Shown piece by piece: positions 1-8,022 of a stretch of 64,000 nt of DNA. The position numbers were made by a program, and so were the translations under genes. Position 1 is the first letter of the stretch, and the number at the start of each line of letters is the position of its first letter. The stretch spans positions 124,001 to 188,000 of the forward strand of contig DASVTR010000020.1 of assembly GCA_036387475.1 (NCBI GenBank), given 5' to 3'. The notes under the pieces are model-generated. The model ran no database searches. It was not told the origin of the DNA and saw nothing but the letters and a program-made list of their open reading frames with translations. The stretch is from DASVTR01 sp036387475 (GTDB lineage: Bacteria > Acidobacteriota > Blastocatellia > Pyrinomonadales > Pyrinomonadaceae).

Positions 1-1078
1 TGAGCAGGATTAAAGCCGGGAGATAGAAGAGCCTGTAAAAAGTGTGGTGCGGCAGCCAGACGAAGAGAAAGGCCGTGTACACCGAAATCCATAGCACGCA
101 CAGCAGCAGCACAGGCTTCAACCGTGAATCATAATTTATCGCCCGCTGCCAGCGCGTTTTCAATTCGCGCAAGTTGCGTATCACTGTCAGGAAAAGGAGC
201 GCGACCAGAATTGCCAGAACTATCATCAGCACGACGATGAAAGGATTCGTGATGCCCCTGAGCAGATTGAACCTGCCGCCGAAGAAGAGTCGCGTGAAAC
301 CGCGCAGCGTGTATGAGAGATTGCTTCCCGCGTTAAAGCTAAAGCTGGCGTCTGGCGAGAAGGATGTTATCCAGCGCATCAAGCTACTGAAATCAAGTGT
401 TCCGGTCGCCAGGTAGAAGAAGTAATAGTACAAGCCGAAAGTTAAGACGAACGCGGCGATGCTAAACTTGAGGACTGTCAATACTCTTTGCCTTGCAGCC
501 TGCGCCGGAGTTTGCCAAAACAATCCCAAGACCAGCACCGGAAAGAAGACGACGGCCAACTGGTGAAAACACATGCTCAACGAATAACAGAGCGCCAGCA
601 CCAGCGGCCTCTGTTTATTATCCGGCAGGATTAAATAAAAACTGAGCAGGATGAAAAGCACGCTCGGCACGTAAGCATTAGCGTCAATGGAAAATTTCCA
701 CCACGTCGCCGAGAAAGCGAACAGAAAGGTGAGTGCGGCAGAGAGGTATAGAGAGAGCGCGGTGAGTCGTAAGATATGAAAGAGCACGAGTGCGGCCAAA
801 GCGCTCAAGAAGCTATTCGTGATTTGTAAAACCGTAAGCGCCCTCGCCTCCAGACCGATGCCCCGCACCGCTCTGTAGATGAGATAGCCGAACCCCTCGT
901 AAAAAAGATGGTTCGGGTGAATCAGTGAGGTGTCCAGCGCGGGCGCGCTTTCAATCGTCCAGGCAAAGTCAACGCCGTCGAAGAAATACTGTTTGGTCGG
1001 AAAGCAGAGGTAAACCAGCAAGACCACCGCACAGGTAATCCAGGGTACTAAGTTGGCTCGATCTTTAGTCATAGACAT
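1..1078 (-). CDS. Polytopic membrane protein, 3' end outside window
   Basis: The reverse strand is open from an ATG at 1078 (a second in-frame ATG lies at 1072) to the window edge, giving at least 359 codons without a stop. The translation starts MSMTKDRANLVPWITCAVVL and is dominated by hydrophobic segments separated by short loops, roughly eight or more membrane spans. The first external loop holds polar and aromatic residues (FFDGVDFAWT), followed by a HPNHLFYEG stretch. This layout resembles bacterial integral membrane glycosyltransferase-like or DUF2723-type proteins, but I see no motif that proves an activity. The gene is divergent from the peptidase at 1327, with about 250 bp between them for both promoters. 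Confidence 0.75.
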   Translation of the reverse strand, partial: MSMTKDRANLVPWITCAVVLLVYLCFPTKQYFFDGVDFAWTIESAPALDTSLIHPNHLFYEGFGYLIYRAVRGIGLEARALTVLQITNSFLSALAALVLFHILRLTALSLYLSAALTFLFAFSATWWKFSIDANAYVPSVLFILLSFYLILPDNKQRPLVLALCYSLSMCFHQLAVVFFPVLVLGLFWQTPAQAARQRVLTVLKFSIAAFVLTFGLYYYFFYLATGTLDFSSLMRWITSFSPDASFSFNAGSNLSYTLRGFTRLFFGGRFNLLRGITNPFIVVLMIVLAILVALLFLTVIRNLRELKTRWQRAINYDSRLKPVLLLCVLWISVYTAFLFVWLPHHTFYRLFYLPALILL

Positions 1079-1326
1079 CTTGCGCCCGATTCAAAGATTT
1101 ACGGGCGGTCTGACGTTAAAATTGAACAGCAGCGGGCGCAGGCGTTCAAGATTATCCGTCAAAGCGGTTTGATTATCTCGAAGCGTTGCAGGGCAATAGC
1201 GCTTTCTAACATCCGCCCTGCTCTCCTGTCTATCTTAATCAGGCGGGCGCAGGGGATGCGCGAAATGGCGGCTTAGTGCGATAATGCGTGCGCTCCCTTA
1301 GACCAACTTTCTTGAATGAGGACAGT

Positions 1327-3471
1327 ATGAAACGCTTGTGTATCTCAGCGGTGCTCGTCGTGCTCGCGCTTGTCGGCGTCAATTTCGGGCAGACGGCCAG
1401 TTCTAAATTTACGATTAACGATTTGCTCAAGGTGCGTCGCGTCGGCGACCCGCAGATTTCGCCCGACGGGCGCTGGGTGGCCTACACGATTACTGACATG
1501 GACAAGACGGCCAATCGCGGCCTGACGCAGATTTACCTCGTGCCCGTAGAGGGCGGCGAGCCGCGTCAACTAACGAAGGATGCGAAATCTTCGTCTGCTC
1601 CGCGCTGGTCGCCCGACGGCAAGCGCCTCGCCTTTATCTCTCAACGCGAAGGCGGGCCGCAAATCTGGACGATGGACGTAGCCACAGGCGAGATGAAGAA
1701 GATTACCAGCATCTCAACGGGCGCAAGTGACCCCGTCTGGTCGCCCGACGGACGGATGCTGGCCTTCGTCTCAGACATTTTTCCTGAATGCACTACGGAC
1801 GAGTGCAACAGGGAACGCGACGCGAAGATGGAAGAGAGCAAGGTCAAGGCGAAGATTGCCGACCGCCTGCTCTTTCGTCACTGGAACAGTTGGAAGGAAG
1901 GCAAGCGCACGCACGTCTTCGTCGTCTCGGCGGACGGCGGCGTGGCGCGCGACATGACGCCCGGCGACTACGACGCGCCGCCCTTCTCTCTGGGTGGGCC
2001 AACCGACTACGCCTTTTCGCCAGACTCTAAGGAACTAGCCTTTGCGCGCAACACAGACAAGGTTGAAGCGACCTCTACGAACGGCGACATCTTCATCGTG
2101 CCCGTGGCATTTAAATCCATCTGCCCTCCAGGAACTCCACCAGGTGCGACCTGTGATTTCGTGCCGGGCGCGGGCGGCGAGGCGCGTCGCATCACCGAAA
2201 GCAATCGCGGCGCTGACCTTTCGCCGCAGTATTCGCCCGACGGGCGCTTCATAGCTTACCGCTCGCAGGAGCGCGCAGGCTTTGAAAGCGACCGCTGGCG
2301 CTTGATGCTCTACGACCGCCAGAGCGGGCAGTCACGCGAGTTGATGAAAAATTACGACGCTTACGTCGATACCTTCATCTTCACGCCCGATAGCAAATAT
2401 ATCTACTTTGCTTCGGGCGAGCGCGGACGCCAGCCCGTTTATGTTGTGCCCGTCGCGGGCGGCGCTCCCGTCAAAGTATTGCAGGGCTTTAACGACGACA
2501 TGAAACTCTCTGCGGACGGCAAAACGATGGTCTTTACGCGTTCAAGCGCCACATGGCCGACAGAGATTTTCGTCACGCGCATCGCAGACCCGCGCCAGCG
2601 TATCGCGCAGGGCGAGAGCGCCGTGACGAAGCTCACGAAAACCAACGATGCATTTTTAGCCAATTACCAGATGCCGCCCGCCGAAGAGGCTACGTGGACG
2701 GGTGGCGAAGGCGCGCAGGTTCACGGCTGGGTCTTTAAGCCCGCGCAGTGTACAGCCCAGAACAAGTGCCCGATGGTTGTTTTGATTCATGGTGGGCCAC
2801 AGGGCGCTTGGAACGACAACTGGGGCTATCGCTGGAATCCGCAGGTCTTCGTCTCCGCCGGATACGTCGTCTTCATGCCGAACCCGCGCGGCTCAATCGG
2901 CTATGGGCAGAAATTTCTGGACAAGATTTCCGGCGACTGGGGCGGCAAGGTCGTCGCAGACATCTTTAACGGCGTCGAGCACGTCCTCGGCAAGGGCTAT
3001 GTTGACAAGAATCGCCTGGGCGCGGCGGGCGGCTCTTACGGCGGCTACATGGTCAACTGGATTGAGGGACACAACACAGACCCGCGCTTCCAGTTCAAGG
3101 CTCTCGTCTCACACGCGGGCGTCTACAATCTGACGAGCATGTACGGCGCGACCGAAGAACTCTGGTTCACGGATTGGGAGTTCAAGGGCACGCCCTGGGA
3201 CAACCCTGAAATGTACACGCGCTGGTCGCCGCACATGTTCGTCAAGAATTTCAAGACGCCGATGCTGGTCGTCCACGGCGAGCTTGATTATCGCGTGCCC
3301 GTCACCGAAGGCTTGCAGCTTTTCACAGCACTCCAACGCATGAATGTTGATTCCAAACTGCTCTACTTCCCGGACGAAGGCCACTGGATTCTCAAGCCGC
3401 AGAACTCCGAGCTTTGGTACAACACAGTGCTTGGCTGGTTTGACAAATACCTGAAGCCGACCGCCACATAA
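1327..3471 (+). CDS. Exported S9-family prolyl oligopeptidase-like serine peptidase
   Basis: A 714-residue two-domain serine peptidase. The N-terminus is a signal peptide (MKRLCISAVLVVLALVGVNF). Residues about 30-430 carry repeated TolB/PD40-type propeller blades, each with an SPDG or SPDS motif. The C-terminal alpha/beta hydrolase domain has the catalytic triad Ser570 (GGSYGGYM), Asp654 (GELDYRVP) and His686 (DEGHW). Family knowledge: S9C enzymes such as dipeptidyl-peptidase 5 cleave short peptides in the periplasm. The ATG at 1327 was chosen over the in-frame upstream start at 1288 because it gives a clean signal peptide and follows a GAGG Shine-Dalgarno sequence. It stands alone, and a heptad-repeat hairpin follows the stop. 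Confidence 0.93.
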   Translation: MKRLCISAVLVVLALVGVNFGQTASSKFTINDLLKVRRVGDPQISPDGRWVAYTITDMDKTANRGLTQIYLVPVEGGEPRQLTKDAKSSSAPRWSPDGKRLAFISQREGGPQIWTMDVATGEMKKITSISTGASDPVWSPDGRMLAFVSDIFPECTTDECNRERDAKMEESKVKAKIADRLLFRHWNSWKEGKRTHVFVVSADGGVARDMTPGDYDAPPFSLGGPTDYAFSPDSKELAFARNTDKVEATSTNGDIFIVPVAFKSICPPGTPPGATCDFVPGAGGEARRITESNRGADLSPQYSPDGRFIAYRSQERAGFESDRWRLMLYDRQSGQSRELMKNYDAYVDTFIFTPDSKYIYFASGERGRQPVYVVPVAGGAPVKVLQGFNDDMKLSADGKTMVFTRSSATWPTEIFVTRIADPRQRIAQGESAVTKLTKTNDAFLANYQMPPAEEATWTGGEGAQVHGWVFKPAQCTAQNKCPMVVLIHGGPQGAWNDNWGYRWNPQVFVSAGYVVFMPNPRGSIGYGQKFLDKISGDWGGKVVADIFNGVEHVLGKGYVDKNRLGAAGGSYGGYMVNWIEGHNTDPRFQFKALVSHAGVYNLTSMYGATEELWFTDWEFKGTPWDNPEMYTRWSPHMFVKNFKTPMLVVHGELDYRVPVTEGLQLFTALQRMNVDSKLLYFPDEGHWILKPQNSELWYNTVLGWFDKYLKPTAT

Positions 3472-3474
3472 GGA

Positions 3475-3552
3475 ACTAGGAACGCCGCAACGATGAACGA
3501 TGAATAGAAAGCAGCTTGCCTTTCATTCATCGTTCATCGTTCCGCGTTCATA
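3475..3552. repeat. Heptad-repeat hairpin (CATCGTT/CCGCGTT type)
   Basis: Positions 3489-3505 and 3525-3541 are a perfect 17-bp inverted repeat. Outside it the arms continue imperfectly with a GAACGC / GCGTTC pair. Each arm is built from 7-bp units (CATCGTT, CATCGTT, CCGCGTT on the right). It lies just after the peptidase stop and 43 bp before the methyltransferase start, so it may end or process the upstream transcript. There is no T-tract typical of an intrinsic terminator. Confidence 0.8.
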
Positions 3553-3594
3553 CTTTGTCCGTATCTGGTTTTGTTTAGCAATCCAAACTGAAGG

Positions 3595-4359
3595 ATGAAC
3601 TTCTTCGCATTCAAATCGGCGGCAGAGCGGTATGCCGTCGGGCGACTCTTTTTTCATACAATTGTCATCGCGCGCGTCAGGGAGTTTTTGTCACTGACCG
3701 AATTGCTGGCGCGTGCGCTCGACGTGGGCTGCGGCACTGGCCTCTCTTCGGTCGCGCTGAAAGAAATAGCGAGCCGGATTGTCGGCATAGACGCTGCGCC
3801 TTCGATGATCGCGCACGCCCCGACGGATGCGCGCATCAATTACAGTGTGGCCGTCGCCGAGCGCTTGCCCTTTTGCGAGCAGGCGTTCGATTTGATAACT
3901 CTCTCGCAGGTTTCACACTGGCTCGACCGCAAAGTATTCTTCGCCGAAGCGCGCAGGGTGCTGCGGCCCGGCAGATGGCTCATCGCCTATGACGCTTACT
4001 TTTCCGCGCAGACAATCGAGCACACCGATTTTCAAATGTGGCACGAGGCCATTTATCTCAAAAACTATCCAAGCCCGCCGCGCTCTCCCGTCGCGCTCGC
4101 GGCTGAGGACGTAGCGGGTACAGGCTTTCAACTGTGTGAAGAAGAGCGTCTGCAACACACGATTAGTTTCACTGTCGAACAGTTGGTGGAATATCTGTTG
4201 ACGCAGAGCAACGTCATCGCGGCGGTCGAAGGCGGCACAAAAGAGATTGGCGAAGTTCGAGACTGGCTGACGAAGAACGTCACGCCGTTCTTTGCCGGAC
4301 ATGACGCTGCGGGCTTCCTTTTCAATGTGCCAATCTGGTATCTACAATCCACAGTATAG
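3595..4359 (+). CDS. Class I SAM-dependent methyltransferase
   Basis: A 254-residue cytoplasmic protein with the Rossmann methyltransferase signature: motif I LDVGCGTGLSS at about residues 40-50, the acidic residue of motif II in VGIDAAPSM, and motif IV/post-I FDLITLSQVSHWL. This is the Methyltransf_11 arrangement seen in small-molecule methyltransferases; the substrate cannot be told. The ATG follows GAAGG almost directly, a tight Shine-Dalgarno spacing. The next gene starts 8 bp after the stop, so the two are probably co-transcribed. Confidence 0.88.
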   Translation: MNFFAFKSAAERYAVGRLFFHTIVIARVREFLSLTELLARALDVGCGTGLSSVALKEIASRIVGIDAAPSMIAHAPTDARINYSVAVAERLPFCEQAFDLITLSQVSHWLDRKVFFAEARRVLRPGRWLIAYDAYFSAQTIEHTDFQMWHEAIYLKNYPSPPRSPVALAAEDVAGTGFQLCEEERLQHTISFTVEQLVEYLLTQSNVIAAVEGGTKEIGEVRDWLTKNVTPFFAGHDAAGFLFNVPIWYLQSTV

Positions 4360-4367
4360 AGACTAAG

Positions 4368-5153
4368 ATGGGGCGTGACAGCACATCTCTTCGGGTGATA
4401 ACGATGAAAAAAACAGAAGTTAAAGAGAGTGACCGGCTACTAATGCGCGAGCGGCCCGATGGATTGCCCATCGGACAGATGAACTGGGGAAAGCTCTTGT
4501 TTATGCACTGGCCGATAGCGGCTCAAGCTCTGCGCCCCTTAATCCCTAAGGGCTTGACGATTGATACTTTCGACGGCAAGGCGTGGATTGGAGTCGTGCC
4601 GTTTACGATGTGGGGCGTGCGCCCGACGTTTATGCCGCCCGTGCCTGGGTTAAGCGAGTTTCACGAACTGAATGTCCGCACATACGTTCACCTGGACGGC
4701 GTGCCGGGCGTTTGGTTTCACTCGCTCGACGCGGCGAGCCAGTTGGCAGTCTGGGGCGCTCGCACCTTTTTTCATCTCCCCTACTTTCATGCCGAGATGA
4801 GCCTCGAACAAGAGGACGACACTATCATCTACAATTCCGACCGCACGGAAGAAGACGCGCTCGCCGCCCAACTTCAAGCCACCTGGAAGATAGGCGAGCG
4901 GCTGCCGGAATCCGAACCCGGCTCGCTGGAATTTTTCCTCACCGAGCGCTATTGCCTTTACGCTGCCGATGGAGAAAAGCTCTATCAGTTGCGCATCAAT
5001 CACCCGCCCTGGCCGTTGCAGCAAGCAGAGCTTTCGTCCTATGAATCGACGATGATCGAATCACACGGCCTGCCAACTCCAAAGGGCGAACCGCTGCTGC
5101 ACTACGCCGAAGAATTACACGTCGAAGCATGGCCATTGGAAAGGCAAGAATAA
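4368..5153 (+). CDS. YqjF-like DUF2071 protein
   Basis: A 261-residue protein with the look of the DUF2071/YqjF family, which has an acetoacetate-decarboxylase-like fold: an N-terminal MHWPIAAQALRPLIPKGL segment, a GKAWIGVVPFTMWGVRP stretch and an ELNVRTYVHLDGVPGVWFHS core. The biochemical role of the family is not established. The real start may be the ATG at 4404, which would remove twelve residues; neither start has a strong Shine-Dalgarno sequence. It follows the methyltransferase by 8 bp and converges on the DUF3298-like gene at 5235, with a hairpin element between. Confidence 0.85.
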   Translation: MGRDSTSLRVITMKKTEVKESDRLLMRERPDGLPIGQMNWGKLLFMHWPIAAQALRPLIPKGLTIDTFDGKAWIGVVPFTMWGVRPTFMPPVPGLSEFHELNVRTYVHLDGVPGVWFHSLDAASQLAVWGARTFFHLPYFHAEMSLEQEDDTIIYNSDRTEEDALAAQLQATWKIGERLPESEPGSLEFFLTERYCLYAADGEKLYQLRINHPPWPLQQAELSSYESTMIESHGLPTPKGEPLLHYAEELHVEAWPLERQE

Positions 5154-5250
5154 GGCGAAAGGTAAAAGTGTGGGAAGCCATTTTATTTAAAGATGGCTTC
5201 CCTTCCTTTTGCCGCTTACCCTTTTACTTCCTCTTTACCTTTGGCCTTGT
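5144..5250. repeat. Heptad-type hairpin between convergent genes
   Basis: A strong central stem (5172-5181 with 5193-5202, GGGAAGCCAT / ATGGCTTCCC) is flanked by A/G-rich units on the left (GAAAGGT, AAAAGTG) and their complements on the right (CTTTTAC, GCTTACC), again with roughly 7-bp spacing. It separates two convergent genes and contains the stop codon of the minus-strand gene. It could terminate transcription from both sides. Confidence 0.7.
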
Positions 5251-6092
5251 TTTGCAAGTGGGCCAAGCGGGCCGTCCGGGTTGATGACGTTGCGCAGCGC
5301 TGTGTAGGGGATGACGATGACGTGCTGGCCTTCGGCGTAGGAAGCGACCTGATAGGGGTCGAAGGTGACGCTAAGGCCGCGTCGTGTGATGTTCCAGTTC
5401 TTGTAGTTTTCCGAATCCGGGCCAGCGCCGCGCTCAATCCATTCTGTGTCAGGGTCTGGGCCAAGCTTTTTCTTCAAGGCTGCTATCGTGTAAGCCGAGA
5501 TGGCTTGCATGTAGTTTGAACGCGGCTTGAAGAGGTCTGACAATTTGAGGGTGCGGCCCGCGTTGAGGTCGTAGTTCAGGACTATCGTGTGATGATTCGG
5601 ATGTGCAGCGCCCGCAAAGTAGGTGCTGATGCCGAATGAGACGCTGATTAAATCCGGGCCGCTGTAATCAACCGTGTAAGCCGCGTCGAATGAATTTTCC
5701 CGCACTTCCGCCGGAGTTTCCGGGTCGGGTTCAGGGAAATCTTTCTTGAAGGCGTTGACCTCTTCTGTAATCAGGTCTTTGACGGCGCGATTAAACTGCA
5801 AGGCCTTCGCATCCTTCGCTGCGACAACCTGCGGATAGCTGGCCTTAATCGTGTACAGAAATCTCCTGTTTCTTTCGGCGATGCGGCGCGGCGCAAACCT
5901 GCGAGCACCCGTCATGCCCCGACGCTGCATGAACAATAAAGCAGGCGCGTGCGCGACGCTCACGTCTTGACTCTGGCCTGCCTGCCGCATGCCTCTCGCC
6001 GAAGCATTGCCTGCGCTTGCCTGCGACAACAGACCGAACGAAAGCGCCAGCGCTAACGAAACCTTTAAGACAACGACTTTTCTCATCTTCAT
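5235..6092 (-). CDS. Secreted DUF3298/DUF4163 (RsiV/PdaC-like) protein
   Basis: A protein of about 285 residues with an N-terminal signal peptide (MKMRKVVVLKVSLALALSFG, cleavage after QASA). The mature part reads as a DUF4163-like region followed by DUF3298: YTIKASYPQV, an AVKDLITEEVNAFKKDF helix, the core VSFGISTYFAGAAHPNHHT, and the C-terminal YAEGQHVIVIPYTAL. This domain pair occurs in the peptidoglycan deacetylase PdaC and the lysozyme-binding anti-sigma RsiV; here no enzyme or membrane domain is attached. The longest open frame reaches 6134, but the ATG at 6092, or 6086 with better Shine-Dalgarno spacing, fits the signal peptide. Function unknown, probably periplasmic. Confidence 0.82.
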   Translation of the reverse strand: MKMRKVVVLKVSLALALSFGLLSQASAGNASARGMRQAGQSQDVSVAHAPALLFMQRRGMTGARRFAPRRIAERNRRFLYTIKASYPQVVAAKDAKALQFNRAVKDLITEEVNAFKKDFPEPDPETPAEVRENSFDAAYTVDYSGPDLISVSFGISTYFAGAAHPNHHTIVLNYDLNAGRTLKLSDLFKPRSNYMQAISAYTIAALKKKLGPDPDTEWIERGAGPDSENYKNWNITRRGLSVTFDPYQVASYAEGQHVIVIPYTALRNVINPDGPLGPLAKQGQR

Positions 6093-6182
6093 CCCTTCAC
6101 CCCATATTCTCGTGCCCGAAGCACGCTGACTCAAAAGACGCGCCCCGTACTACGTTTTGCACTCGCCGTAAAGCAAGGATAA

Positions 6183-6257
6183 AAGAATTGATTCATTGAT
6201 TGATTGGTTCATTGCTTCAATGACTAAATGAGTCAATGAATCAATGAATCAATTCTT
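6183..6257. repeat. Octad-repeat hairpin (ATTCATTG type)
   Basis: Two arms of 24 bp pair with a single mismatch around a short loop. Here the period is 8 rather than 7: units such as ATTCATTG, ATTGATTG and GTTCATTG on the left, AGTCAATG and AATCAATG on the right. The right edge contains the stop codon of the ATP-grasp gene. It lies between two minus-strand genes. Confidence 0.78.
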
Positions 6258-7482
6258 ACGCCGGTCTTTCCGGCGGCGGGGCGACGGCTGTGAATTCTTC
6301 GGCGAAGCGCCGCGCGTATTGTTCCAGTAGTTCTTCGACGCGTTCGAGCTTGGCCGCGCGGACGACCAGCCCTGCGTGGTAACGTTTCCTGACGCGATAG
6401 ACAATCTCCGGGTCTGTGTAGCTGCTGGTGTCAGGGTATTCCTGCCGCGCCAGCGAGAGCACTATGCCGCCGTATGCAAGCGCTGCTTGCGGAGCATGGT
6501 AAGGACGCGCGCGGTCTGCGGTCTCTATCCTGGCCCACTCGCGCCAGATGTTGATGCCGCTGGCTGCTTCCAGAGTCTCTGCGATGTAAGCGCCGCCGAC
6601 GCGCGCCGCGATTTCGAGAAAGTAAAACTGGCCGTCCCTTTCGCTCTTGATAAACTCTGCGTGCGCCGCGCCGTCCTTCAGGCCCAGACTCTTAATCAGC
6701 TTGCGATTAATTTTCAGCAGGTTTCTACGGTCGGCGGAATTATAATTGACCGTGTGCGAGATAAAGACGCCGCCGCCGTGCGCGACATCCATCGGAGGCC
6801 GCCCGTAGCGATTGACGCCCGCGAAGACAACCTTGCCCCCGGCCACTCCTGAATCAACGTGAAAGACTTCGCCCGGCACAAAGCGTTCGAGCAGGTAATA
6901 AGACGATTTTTCGTTGAGCCGTTCGCGCGCATCCAGTTCGTCAATTGCCCGCCAGACCTGTTCGGAGTCGCGCATCTTTTTGATTCCCATTGCAGACACG
7001 TCCGAGCGCGGCTTGAGCACCCAAGGCGCAGGAGTGCGCTGCATGAAGTCGTGCAGGCGTTCGTAATTGAGGACGTGTACGAAATCTGGAACGAGAATGC
7101 CAGCCTCTTGTGCGCGAACGCGCATCGAAAGCTTATCGCGGAAGATGCGCGCCTGCGCGCTCGTCATCCCCGGCAAACAGAGATGCTCGCGGATTAGCCC
7201 GGCGGTGATGACATCGTATTCTTCGAGGGCGACGAGGCGATAGATTTTAACGGAGCGCGCTAGCTGGCTGACGACGTGTGTGAGGATTTCCGTCCCGGCG
7301 TCGTCCGGCACAGCCACTATGTCGTCCAAGCTCTCGCGCGGCCAATCCTCCTTCAACAGCTTCTCTTTCGTCACAAGGATGACGCGAAAGCCCAAAGCTT
7401 TGCACTCGCGCAAAAACTCGCCGCCCTTAAAATAGCTGGCGAGGCAGATGATTGTCTCCGCTCTGGGGGAAGATTCGCTCAT
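6256..7482 (-). CDS. ATP-grasp domain protein
   Basis: A 408-residue protein of the ATP-grasp superfamily, which joins a carboxylate to an amine or thiol through an acyl-phosphate. An N-terminal Rossmann-like pre-ATP-grasp domain (TIICLASYFKGGEFLRECKA) is followed by the ATP-binding lysine region PWVLKPRSDVSAMGIKKM and the metal-binding end HAEFIKSERDGQFYFLEIAA, which has the usual acidic ligands and an RVGG motif. It resembles carboxylate-amine ligases of the carbamoyl-phosphate synthase / L-amino-acid ligase type, not the RimK type. Substrate unknown. A small acidic protein is encoded 59 bp upstream on the same strand and is probably co-transcribed. Confidence 0.85.
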   Translation of the reverse strand: MSESSPRAETIICLASYFKGGEFLRECKALGFRVILVTKEKLLKEDWPRESLDDIVAVPDDAGTEILTHVVSQLARSVKIYRLVALEEYDVITAGLIREHLCLPGMTSAQARIFRDKLSMRVRAQEAGILVPDFVHVLNYERLHDFMQRTPAPWVLKPRSDVSAMGIKKMRDSEQVWRAIDELDARERLNEKSSYYLLERFVPGEVFHVDSGVAGGKVVFAGVNRYGRPPMDVAHGGGVFISHTVNYNSADRRNLLKINRKLIKSLGLKDGAAHAEFIKSERDGQFYFLEIAARVGGAYIAETLEAASGINIWREWARIETADRARPYHAPQAALAYGGIVLSLARQEYPDTSSYTDPEIVYRVRKRYHAGLVVRAAKLERVEELLEQYARRFAEEFTAVAPPPERPA

Positions 7483-7541
7483 GTGTTTTTAGGCTTGTGC
7501 GCTTTTTTCCCAGAAAACGAAAGCGATGACAACTGCTGTTG

Positions 7542-7751
7542 TCATTCATCGCTCGCGTCCTCTTGGACGCCTGTGCCTGACCCGCCGCCGAGTATTGTGC
7601 TCATGCCCTCGTTCTCTTCAACGTCGGTTGGAGCATCGGGTTCGGCGACATCGCCCGCTTCGTCTGCGCGCGTGGCTTCATTGCCGGTGTCGCGCGTCTC
7701 GTTTGACGCCTCCTGCGATGCGTTAGCTGTTGAGCTTTCCTGCTTGTTCAT
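7542..7751 (-). CDS. Small acidic hypothetical protein
   Basis: A 69-residue product rich in Glu, Asp, Asn, Ser and Thr, with no hydrophobic segment and a Gly-rich C-terminal patch (STILGGGSGTG). The ATG at 7751 was preferred over an upstream in-frame start because it follows AAGGGGAAGC, a good Shine-Dalgarno sequence, and avoids an N-terminus of unlikely composition. It precedes the ATP-grasp gene. Such a pairing can mean a ribosomal peptide precursor and its ligase, but it could equally be a disordered accessory protein. I do not recognise the family. Confidence 0.5.
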   Translation of the reverse strand: MNKQESSTANASQEASNETRDTGNEATRADEAGDVAEPDAPTDVEENEGMSTILGGGSGTGVQEDASDE

Positions 7752-8022
7752 CCCGCTTCCCCTTCTCTTAAAATGCTGCCCCGGCTCTTGCCAAAAGAGG
7801 CCGTGCGATGATAAACGGTCGCTGGCGAGCGCCTTCCGGGTGAGTGGTATATAGCACAGCCGGTCGTGCGCCGTACACATTCTGACGGCTTTGAGCTAAC
7901 GAACACGTCAAAGGGTAGCAGCATTTTTTCCGCACAAGGGGCGCGCTTTGCACGACGCGCATCAATCCAGGCATTGTGTTGCGCGCGTAAATCATTTCAC
8001 AGGTTATGAGGAATGAAAATAT

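Noticed and set aside
6256..7482. Microviridin/graspetide-type ligase
   Set aside because: The ATP-grasp sequence is not of the RimK-like type and the small upstream protein has no core with repeated Thr/Glu pattern of known graspetides.
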